Positions 8,083 to 15,000 of a stretch of 15,061 nt of DNA are shown piece after piece. The notes under the pieces are model-generated. The model had not been told where the DNA came from. It was given only the letters and a program-made list of their open reading frames with translations, and searched no databases. Numbering within the stretch: the stretch's first letter is position 1; each line of letters begins with the position of its first letter. The position numbers and the translations under genes are program-made. The stretch spans positions 1-15,061 of the forward strand of contig CAVVVS010000133.1 of NCBI GenBank assembly GCA_963751355.1, written 5' to 3'. Origin of the DNA: CAVVVS01 sp963751355. GTDB taxonomy: Bacteria > Bacteroidota > Ignavibacteria > Ignavibacteriales > Ignavibacteriaceae.

Positions 8083-8707
8083 ATTTTTCAAACACAAATG
8101 AAATTAATCTTGGTATATCTTTATTATCAAGATCATACCATTCTTTTAATTCCACTATTTTGAATTTATTATCGGAAGCTGCTTCTATATAATCCGATAC
8201 GTGGTGCACATATACTTCCAACTCTTCGATTCCGTTTTCGGTTTCATATCTTGCTTTGCTTCCCAGGTATTGTTTAAAAGGATGAAGTTCGCAAATATAA
8301 AATTTACCGTTATTTTTTAGCTTTTGAAAAGCTTCACGAAAAACGAAGCCGAGTTTTGATATATGTTCCAAAACTAAACTGCACGAAATAAGATCTGCAT
8401 AATTATTATTAATATTCCAGGCTTCGTTTAAATCTGCATATTTAAACACAACTTTATCCGATTTTATCTTTTTACGGGCTTCGGCAAGCATTTTATCGGA
8501 AAAGTCTATAGCAGTAATCTCACCGGCTTTTTCAAGAAGCCATTCCGTATTTTTCCCTGTACCGCAGCCTAATTCTATTACAGTTTTAAAGTCATAGGTT
8601 GACAACGTTTGTTTTGCGGCTTTTTTTTCCAAATCGCGCGTTTTGTTTTCAACGGAATCATAATTTGGAGCCCAAGCATTATATGATTCGTATACAGTTT
8701 TTTTCAT
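8075..8707 (-). CDS. Class I SAM-dependent methyltransferase, substrate unknown
   Basis: Small soluble methyltransferase of 210 residues with a Rossmann fold. The N-terminus YESYNAWAPNYDSVENKTRDL is a lid and substrate-side segment common in Methyltransf_11/25-type enzymes. Motif I VIELGCGTGKNT has its glycine-rich loop at 45-51. ITAIDFSDKMLAEARKK carries the acidic residue that binds the ribose, FKYADLNEAW follows as motif II, and LISCSLVLEHI as motif III. There is no membrane segment. The start is an ATG at 8707 without a clear Shine-Dalgarno. The gene converges on the ketolase gene with an 8-bp overlap and lies 256 bp downstream of rluD on the same strand. The sequence does not say whether it modifies a quinone, a carotenoid-related molecule or something else; proximity to the ketolase is weak evidence because the two are on opposite strands. 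Confidence 0.88.
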   Translation of the reverse strand: MKKTVYESYNAWAPNYDSVENKTRDLEKKAAKQTLSTYDFKTVIELGCGTGKNTEWLLEKAGEITAIDFSDKMLAEARKKIKSDKVVFKYADLNEAWNINNNYADLISCSLVLEHISKLGFVFREAFQKLKNNGKFYICELHPFKQYLGSKARYETENGIEELEVYVHHVSDYIEAASDNKFKIVELKEWYDLDNKDIPRLISFVFEKSI

Positions 8708-8738
8708 ATTAAATTTATTAATATTGAAGGAATAAATT

Positions 8739-8858
8739 ATGCTATCCGAAATGATTCGAAAGAATTTTAATAATCTTATTCAAACTCTTCATCCTATTTT
8801 TTATTCTTTTAGAAACTTAAGTAAGAGTATCTTTAAAAATAGGGATTTATGGTTGTGA
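8739..8858 (+). CDS. Possible 39-residue small protein
   Basis: An ATG at 8739 opens a 39-codon frame ending in TGA at 8856-8858. It is preceded by GAAGGA at 8726-8731, which leaves 7 nt of spacing, better than many real genes here. The peptide is basic, with Phe and Leu scattered through it (MLSEMIRKNF at the start, NRDLWL at the end), and has no recognisable domain. It lies alone in the 256-bp space between the methyltransferase and rluD, on the opposite strand to both. In such AT-rich DNA a chance frame of this length is common, so this is tentative. Confidence 0.2.
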   Translation: MLSEMIRKNFNNLIQTLHPIFYSFRNLSKSIFKNRDLWL

Positions 8859-8963
8859 ATGATAGTTGTATAAATCCATTTAAAATATATTCAAAATAAA
8901 AGAAGCAGACTTAATTTAACACCCAAAAATATTATTAATCTACCTGGCATCAACAGAAAAAGC

Positions 8964-9944
8964 TTATGCTTTCAACTTATTTATCATGTTCTGAAAATCT
9001 TCCGGAAGTTCGGAATCAAACCGCATAAACTCCTTTTTGTGGGGATGAAAAAAGCCGAGAGTTTTAGCATGCAATGCCTGCCTTGGCATAATTTCCAGAA
9101 GATTTTGAAGCCGGCTTTTCATTTTCGGAAGAGTTGAACCGTAAACAATCTGCGTACCGCCGTAAGTTTTATCCCCGAAGATCGGATGATTTATGCTTGA
9201 TAGATGCACCCTTATTTGATGGGTTCGTCCTGTTTCCAAATTCAATTTTAAGTGTGTTGTAAACTCGAACTCTTCAACAACTTTATATAAAGTTGTTGCA
9301 TTCTTTCCCACTGAATCGCTTGTTGTAAATTTCTTCCGATCACTTTTACTGCGAGTAATAAAAGAATTGATTCCACCGTCTTTTTTGTCGAATAAACCCC
9401 AGCAGACAGCCCGGTATTCACGCTCAGTAGTATGCTTTGAAAATTGAGCCGCAAGCTGTGCATGTGTCCAATCATCTTTGGCAACTACGAGCAGGCCGCT
9501 TGTATCCTTATCAATTCTATGAACGATTCCGGGCCGCCCCGGTTGATTATTTGCACTCAGTTTTTGAGTATGATGAAGTAAGGCATTTACTAGAGTGCCG
9601 GTGTAATTTGCGTAAGCAGGATGAGCAACCATCCCGGCAGGTTTATTAACAATAAGGAGAAAATCATCTTCGTAAACTATATTTAAAGGAATTTCCTCGG
9701 GCTCCACAAATTCAGGTTTAGGTGAAATAGGATGCGATGCTTCAATTATATCTCCCGGTAACACGGGATAACTCGCTTTTACGAATTTACCGTTTACGGT
9801 TACAAATTTTGCTTCAATTAATTTTTGAACTTTGGAACGGGTAGCATTTTCGATTGAACTGGTTAAAAAAATATCGAGGCGTTCTTTCTTTTTCCCGGGG
9901 GGGATTTCAAAGCGGTATTTCTTCTCCGTTATCAGGTTTGCCAT
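8964..9944 (-). CDS. rluD: RluA-family 23S rRNA pseudouridine synthase (RluD-like)
   Basis: Isomerises uridine to pseudouridine in rRNA; RluD of Escherichia coli acts on helix 69 of 23S rRNA. Length 326 residues, as expected. An S4 RNA-binding domain spans about 20-72 (ERLDIFL, TRSKVQKLIEAKFVTVNGK). The catalytic domain begins near 85 with NIVYEDDFLLIVNKPAGMVA and carries the RluA signature HRIDKDTSGLL (from 142) with catalytic Asp145. GRTHQIRVHLSSINHPIFGD is the conserved C-terminal motif. RluC or RluB specificity cannot be excluded from sequence alone. The ATG at 9944 lies inside the 3' end of the second lspA gene (38-bp overlap, different frame); the S4 alignment needs residues close to this start. 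It is the last gene of the ileS-dksA-like-lspA-lspA-rluD run. I found no hairpin terminator after it. Confidence 0.93.
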   Translation of the reverse strand: MANLITEKKYRFEIPPGKKKERLDIFLTSSIENATRSKVQKLIEAKFVTVNGKFVKASYPVLPGDIIEASHPISPKPEFVEPEEIPLNIVYEDDFLLIVNKPAGMVAHPAYANYTGTLVNALLHHTQKLSANNQPGRPGIVHRIDKDTSGLLVVAKDDWTHAQLAAQFSKHTTEREYRAVCWGLFDKKDGGINSFITRSKSDRKKFTTSDSVGKNATTLYKVVEEFEFTTHLKLNLETGRTHQIRVHLSSINHPIFGDKTYGGTQIVYGSTLPKMKSRLQNLLEIMPRQALHAKTLGFFHPHKKEFMRFDSELPEDFQNMINKLKA

Positions 9945-10620
9945 CTTTCAAGTTTTCTTTTTTATTACTTTCAGAAGGTACATCTTGTATATTGTCGTTC
10001 TCTTCTCTGGGAGGATCAACTTCGGCATAGGCTCCTCCGGTTTCAACGGCTAGTTCATCGCCATCTTTCCTCTCAGCAGACTTCTGGTATTGCTGATAAA
10101 ATATTAGTAATAAAATAACACCAACAGAAACAGATGCGTCTGCAAAATTAAAAACAGGCCACCTGTCGAACTCTCTACCGAAAATACTAAAATGAAAAAA
10201 ATTAAAATCCAGAAAGTCTACCACTCTACCGTAAAAAAGCGGGGCATAATGATAAAATACTCCATAGAACATTCTATCGATCAAATTACCTACGGCGCCA
10301 CCTAAGATTAAAGCTACCGAAAGTCGTATACCAAATCTTTGATTTCTGATTTTGTACAAGTACAAAACTAATCCAATACTGGCAACCAAAGAAAATAGTG
10401 AGATCCAAAATTTCAAATGTGTTCCCGGATCGAATCCGAATGCCATACCCGGATTCTCAATAAAAGTTATTCTAAAGAAATTTCCGATTACAGGGATTCT
10501 TTGACCTTCGTACATTCCCCTGTGCGTAATGTTTAAAAAAGGGATAGAAAAACCCTTAATGATAAGTTTCGAAGCTTGATCGATAATAACAATGAATAGG
10601 GAAACAAATAAAACTCTCAA
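9907..10620 (-). CDS. lspA: Signal peptidase II, downstream tandem copy with acidic C-terminal tail
   Basis: Inner-membrane aspartic peptidase that removes the signal peptide of prolipoproteins after lipidation. Residues 1-175 form the LspA core with four membrane helices: VIIDQASK (Asp14), ENPGMAFG (Asn56), GGAVGNLIDR with catalytic Asp115, and FNFADASVSVG with catalytic Asp161. The core aligns without gaps to the preceding copy up to about residue 150, at roughly 55% identity by hand alignment. After the last helix comes a hydrophilic tail of about 60 residues (178-237) rich in Glu, Asp, Asn and Pro, absent from the other copy and unusual for LspA; its coding sequence overlaps the start of rluD. 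Translation starts at a TTG (10620) with AAGGAA upstream, inside the last codons of the other copy, which ends 1 nt earlier. Translational coupling is likely. Confidence 0.93.
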   Translation of the reverse strand: MRVLFVSLFIVIIDQASKLIIKGFSIPFLNITHRGMYEGQRIPVIGNFFRITFIENPGMAFGFDPGTHLKFWISLFSLVASIGLVLYLYKIRNQRFGIRLSVALILGGAVGNLIDRMFYGVFYHYAPLFYGRVVDFLDFNFFHFSIFGREFDRWPVFNFADASVSVGVILLLIFYQQYQKSAERKDGDELAVETGGAYAEVDPPREENDNIQDVPSESNKKENLKDGKPDNGEEIPL

Positions 10621-10621
10621 A

Positions 10622-11215
10622 CTATTCCTTATTTTCTGCTAAATAATGTTCGATAGAAGGAGCTGCTTCATTATTTTCGACTTTTCGTCTGTTAATAGCA
10701 AAAAGAAGCAAAACAACCCCTGCTGTAACAGAAACGTCGGCAAAATTAAATACGTAATGACCGAACGACCGGTTAAAAATAAATAAATTAATAAATTTAA
10801 TGTCGAAAAAATCAACTACCTTCCCGTAAAACAAAGGAGCATAGCCGTAAAAAAAACCGTAAAAAATCCGGTCTATCAAATTTCCGAATGCTCCCCCCAG
10901 AATAAAGGCTAATGAAATTCGTAAAGATAATTCACGCTTACGATTTATATATAGGAAAATCAGCAGGGCGAAACTTGCAAAGATCGTAACAATAGAAATA
11001 AGTAGTTTATATTGTTCGCCAAAAGAAATTCCGAAAGCAATACCCGGGTTTTCAACAAAGGTTAGATTAAAAACGTTACCTATTATATGAATGGGAGAGC
11101 CTTCAACAAGGCCGGCACTTCGTAAGTTTAGAAACGGTATATTTATTCCCTTAACAAATAATTTCGTAACCTGATCAATAATAACAATTACAAATGATAT
11201 AAATAGGACTTTCAA
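10622..11215 (-). CDS. lspA: Signal peptidase II, upstream tandem copy
   Basis: Second complete signal peptidase II gene, 197 residues, for prolipoprotein signal-peptide cleavage in the inner membrane. Motifs in order are VIIDQVTK (Asp14), ENPGIAFG (Asn56), GGAFGNLIDR with catalytic Asp115, the YAPLFYGKVVDFFD periplasmic region shared with the other copy, and VFNFADVSVTAG with catalytic Asp160. Both catalytic aspartates are present, so there is no sign of decay. It ends about 25 residues after the last helix with a short charged tail, closer to standard LspA than the downstream copy. The start is a TTG at 11215 with AAAGGA 5 nt upstream. It follows the DksA-like gene by 77 bp, matching the lspA position expected after ileS and dksA in this lineage, so this copy may be the ancestral one; that polarity is inference. 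Confidence 0.94.
   Translation of the reverse strand: MKVLFISFVIVIIDQVTKLFVKGINIPFLNLRSAGLVEGSPIHIIGNVFNLTFVENPGIAFGISFGEQYKLLISIVTIFASFALLIFLYINRKRELSLRISLAFILGGAFGNLIDRIFYGFFYGYAPLFYGKVVDFFDIKFINLFIFNRSFGHYVFNFADVSVTAGVVLLLFAINRRKVENNEAAPSIEHYLAENKE
10625..10630 (-). promoter_or_regulatory. Ribosome binding site of the downstream lspA
   Basis: AAGGAA on the minus strand lies 4 nt before the TTG at 10620 and inside the last codons (AAG GAA) of the upstream lspA. It supports the TTG start and termination-reinitiation between the two copies. Confidence 0.65.
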
Positions 11216-11220
11216 ACTTA

Positions 11221-11226
11221 TCCTTT
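11221..11226 (-). promoter_or_regulatory. Ribosome binding site of the upstream lspA
   Basis: AAAGGA on the minus strand lies 5 nt before the TTG at 11215. There is no ATG nearby in frame, so this site supports the TTG. The surrounding leader closely resembles that of the downstream copy. Confidence 0.65.
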
Positions 11227-11245
11227 ATTTTCAATTACTATGTTA

Positions 11246-11275
11246 AGAATTTCACGTAAAATTTGCTAAAATTCT
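11246..11275 (-). other. Intercistronic inverted repeat between dksA-like gene and lspA
   Basis: A perfect 7-bp inverted repeat (AGAATTT and AAATTCT) with a 16-nt spacer lies in the 77-bp gap. G-U and A-U pairs can extend the stem to about 10 bp. There is no following U run on the minus strand, so it does not look like a terminator; it could be an mRNA processing or stabilising hairpin, or chance in AT-rich DNA. Confidence 0.25.
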
Positions 11276-11292
11276 CAAACACTTTTGTAACT

Positions 11293-12027
11293 TCACCTTT
11301 TTTCCTGTTTCTGCTTAATAGGAAGACAAAGTTGACTGTGCGGCACGGCTTCTAACCGGGCTTTGGGAATCAGAGGGCAAGTTTCGCAAAGATGATGCGG
11401 ATTTTCAATACATTCAATACAAATACCGTAAGTACCTGCATCTATTCGTTTCAAAGCATCCTCTAGGTATCCTAAAAATTTGTTTTCTCTTTGTGCGTAT
11501 AAGAAAGTTTTTTCTCTTTCCATGGCATCCGTACCTTGTTCAGCCATATGCAAAGAATAGGGGGAGTTTTCATTTATGTACTCTCCTGTTGTAGGATCCA
11601 GCATTTGTTCTTTTAGGTTTTGAAGCTGATCAATAATCTCATCGCGTTTAGCCAGGATTATCTCTCTGAAATGTTCAAGATCTTTCTTACTATAACCTTT
11701 AATTTTCTCCAAAGCTTTGGCTCTAGTTTCTGCTGCACTCATAGTTTCGGATTTAACCTCGGTAGTCTCTTCCTTCTTTTTTGTTGTCTTCTTATTCATG
11801 TGTGTAGTTCGTTCCGTTCTTTTCTTAGTAGATTTAGTTTTCTTTGAATTATCACTTTTAGAAGCTAATGTTTTTTTAGCAGCTTTTTTTGACGCAGCAG
11901 AATTAGTTGTCTTTTTAACAGCAGTGCTTTTTCTAGTTTTCTTTTTGGCTTCCGGCGGTTTTGTTTTTGATGATTTAGCTGAAGCCTTTTTAGTTTTCGC
12001 ACTTTTTGTTACAGATTTTTTTGCCAT
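11293..12027 (-). CDS. TraR/DksA-type zinc-finger protein with histone-H1-like N-terminal tail
   Basis: DksA-family proteins bind RNA polymerase through its secondary channel and adjust initiation. This one has 244 residues, about 100 more than E. coli DksA (151). Residues 1-90 are a low-complexity tail with 30 Lys plus Ala, Ser and Thr (begins MAKKSVTKSAKTKKASAKSS), like bacterial histone-H1-type tails. Residues about 96-195 form the helical coiled-coil region, with MAEQGTDAMEREKTF (Asp167) at the tip position; the DxxDxA motif of DksA is degenerate. The zinc region starts canonically (GTYGICIEC, Cys203 and Cys206) but has a second CxxC at Cys214 and Cys217, then PKARLEAVPHSQLC with Cys234, and lacks the final Cys. 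An AGGAGA 7 nt before the ATG fixes the long start. It sits 17 bp after ileS, a usual arrangement in Bacteroidota and relatives. Confidence 0.9.
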   Translation of the reverse strand: MAKKSVTKSAKTKKASAKSSKTKPPEAKKKTRKSTAVKKTTNSAASKKAAKKTLASKSDNSKKTKSTKKRTERTTHMNKKTTKKKEETTEVKSETMSAAETRAKALEKIKGYSKKDLEHFREIILAKRDEIIDQLQNLKEQMLDPTTGEYINENSPYSLHMAEQGTDAMEREKTFLYAQRENKFLGYLEDALKRIDAGTYGICIECIENPHHLCETCPLIPKARLEAVPHSQLCLPIKQKQEKR

Positions 12028-12034
12028 TACTTGG

Positions 12035-12040
12035 TCTCCT
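12035..12040 (-). promoter_or_regulatory. Strong Shine-Dalgarno of the DksA-like gene
   Basis: AGGAGA on the minus strand lies 7 nt before the ATG at 12027 and directly after the ileS stop codon (12045-12047). It is the best ribosome binding site in the window, and it shows that the Lys-rich tail is translated rather than the start being at internal Met77 or Met96. Confidence 0.85.
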
Positions 12041-12044
12041 TTTT

Positions 12045-15000
12045 TTAGGGATTAACCTTTTCTATTTGAATGGAGCATTCATACTCCCCTATTTTCCATT
12101 CCTGAGTAAAGTTACCATTAAATGCACTGCTGGATTCTACCCGGTCAGCCAGTGTTTCATTAGCAATGTAATCATTAAAAGAATTCACTGCGACAATTAA
12201 TTTATCGCCGCTGTTATATTTTATATTTATTCTATCGGTAACCTCAAAACCGGCATCTTTTCTCATATTTTGTATCCGGTTAACAAATTCTCTCGCTAGC
12301 CCTTCCTGAATTAGTTCGTTATCCAGTTCTGTATCGATTGCCACTGTTACGCCTTCTTCACTTTCAACCACCCAGCCTTGTATTTCCGAATGAATAATCT
12401 CCACATCATCTTTTGTAATTGTAGCTTCTTCGCCTTGAATATTCAGAGTAATATTTTCTCCGGATTCAATTACCTCAATTTCTTTTTTACCAAACTGCTT
12501 TATAGCGTTTGCAACCGGGTTTACTTTCTTACCAAATTTTGGTCCAATAGATTTGAAGTTTGCCTTCGCAGTTTTGTTAACAATTCCTGAGTCATCATCC
12601 AATACAATCAGATCCTTAATGTTAACTTCATCTAAAATTACATCCTTCATCTGATTAAGAGCATCCTTCTTAGAGTTTTCAACGACTACCATTATTTTCT
12701 TCAAAGGTTGTCTGACTTTAAGATTGGACTTTGCTCTCATCGTCCTTGTAAGATATACAACTTTTTGAGCAATTTCCATTTTATCTTCGAGTACCTTTTC
12801 AGAGTATGAAGGGATTGGGAAATCTGCCAAATGTACAGATTCAAAATTTTCTTTTCTGGTTTCGGAATTGAGATTCAGATAAATATATTCCGAAAGGTAG
12901 GGCACAAATGGTGCCGACAGTTTAGCAATATTGATTAAACACTCGTACAATGTCTGATACGCAGAAAGTTTGTTGGAATTCATTTCCGATTTCCAAAAAC
13001 GTCTTCTGCTTCTTCTTACATACCAGTTGGAAAGATGATCTATGGTAAATGATGCTACAGCCCTGGCAGCCCGGGTAACATCGTAATTATCCATTAACTC
13101 TTCATATTCTTTGATTAAAGAATTTAATTTTGAAATAATCCATCTGTCAATTTCGGATCTTTTTTCGTATGGTACCAGTTCTTCTTCATACTTAAATTCG
13201 TCAATATTAGCGTACAAAGTAAAGAAAGAATAAGTATTTAACAAAGTTCCGAAAAATTTTCGCTGTACTTCCACTAATCCTTCTTCATCAAATAAAGTCG
13301 GCCTCCAGGGCGGACTGTTAGTAACCAAATACCATCTGGTTGCATCGGCACCGTATTTATCAAAAAGTTCAAAAGGATCAACTGTATTACCTTTTGACTT
13401 CGACATTTTAAGTCCCGCCTTATCAAGAATTAATTCATTAACTATAATATTCTTGAATGCTACGTTGTCGAATAACATTGTGGCAATAGCATGCAAAGTA
13501 TAGAACCACCCGCGTGTCTGATCAATACCTTCACAAATAAAATCTGCGGGGAAATAATTATTTTCAAATAATTCTTTATTTTCGAATGGATAATGATATT
13601 GTGCAAAAGGCATAGAGCCGGAATCGAACCACACGTCGATAAGCTCGGGTGTTCGCCTGAATATTTTACCGTCTTTTTCAAAAACAATTCTATCAACATA
13701 TGGTTTATGAAGATCAATATCCTTCAGCTCTTTGACACTAATTCTTTTACCATTTTCCTCGACAAAGCCTTCCTTCAATTCTTCTATACTGCCTATCGCA
13801 AACATATCGCCGTCATCACTTACCCAGATAGGAAGAGGAGTTGCCCAGAACCTGTCACGCGAAAGAGCCCAGTCTTTATTTTCTTCCAGCCAATTTCCGA
13901 ATCTGCCTGCTCCAACTTCGGGGGGCTGCCAATTAATAGTTTTGTTAAGCTCAACCATTCTGCCGGCAATTTGAGTAGTTCTAATGAACCATGATTCGCG
14001 TGCATAATAGATAACCGGAACATCCTCGTGCCTCCAGCTGAACGGATAAGAGTGCACTATTGTTTCTTTCTTGAAAAGTTTGGATTCGGCTTTTAATTTT
14101 GCAATAATTCCTTTGTCGGCATCCTTTACAAATTGCCCGGCAAAGTCCGTTACTTCTTCGGTAAATAATCCGCCCCTTGTTACCGGCTGCAGCATAGGTA
14201 AATCATATTTCTTTGAAAGTTCGTAATCATCTGCACCGAATGCAGGTGCGATATGAACTATACCGGAACCGTCTTCGGTACTAACAAAATCTCCGAGAGT
14301 TACGAAAAACGCTTTTTTATCTACTTTTACGTAATCAAACAATTGTTCATACTCAACACCTTCTAATTTTTCTCCTTTAAATTCTTCCAGTATTTCATAT
14401 TCACCTTCGATTATTGACAATCGTTCTTTAGCAAGAATTATCTTGTTCCCGCTGGAATTAATCTTTACGTAATCAACATCTTTTCCTACAGCCAGGGCAA
14501 CATTCGAAATAAGTGTCCAAGGAGTAGTTGTCCATACCAGGAAGTATTCGTCTTTTCCTTCAAGTTTGAAAAACACATAAACCGACGGATCCTTTGTTTC
14601 CCTGTAGCCGAGAGCTAATTCGTGTGATGAAAGTACGGTTTCGGATTTTGGATCTTGCGGGACAATCTTATAATCTTTATAAATTAGACCTTTATCGAAT
14701 AAAGTTTTTAATGCCCACCAAACAGATTCTATATAATTGTTATCCAGTGTTATGTACGCAGAATCAAGATCGATCCAGTAAGCCATGCGGGTTGTCATTT
14801 TTTCCCACAAATCCAGATAAGTAAAAACCGATTCTCTGCAAGCTTTGTTGTAATTTTCTATACCGTATTCAACAACTTCGCTTTTATGTTTTATACCAAG
14901 TCTCTTTTCAACTTCAATTTCAACCGGTAGCCCATGCGTATCCCAACCGCCTTTTCTTTCCACTCTATAGCCCTGCAGTGTTTTATAGCGGCATACAAGA

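Noticed and set aside
8107..8139. Overlapping inverted repeats (ATCTTG/CAAGAT and GGTAT/ATACC) just after the ketolase stop
   Set aside because: They lie inside the conserved methyltransferase coding sequence and lack a U run; probably chance, though a 3' end mapped here would revive the idea.
10622..10624. The two lspA genes as one gene broken by a frameshift
   Set aside because: Each copy has a complete LspA core with its own RBS and start, so this is a tandem pair, not a split gene.
11717..12055. A 112-codon hydrophobic frame on the + strand (Phe/Val/Leu-rich, membrane-like)
   Set aside because: It is the antisense of the Lys-rich tail of the DksA-like gene: Lys codons read backwards give Phe and Leu, so the apparent membrane protein is an artefact.
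13593..13994. A 133-codon open frame on the + strand opposite ileS
   Set aside because: It is antisense to the conserved catalytic region of IleRS, has no recognisable domain, and its codons mirror those of ileS; it is a shadow frame.
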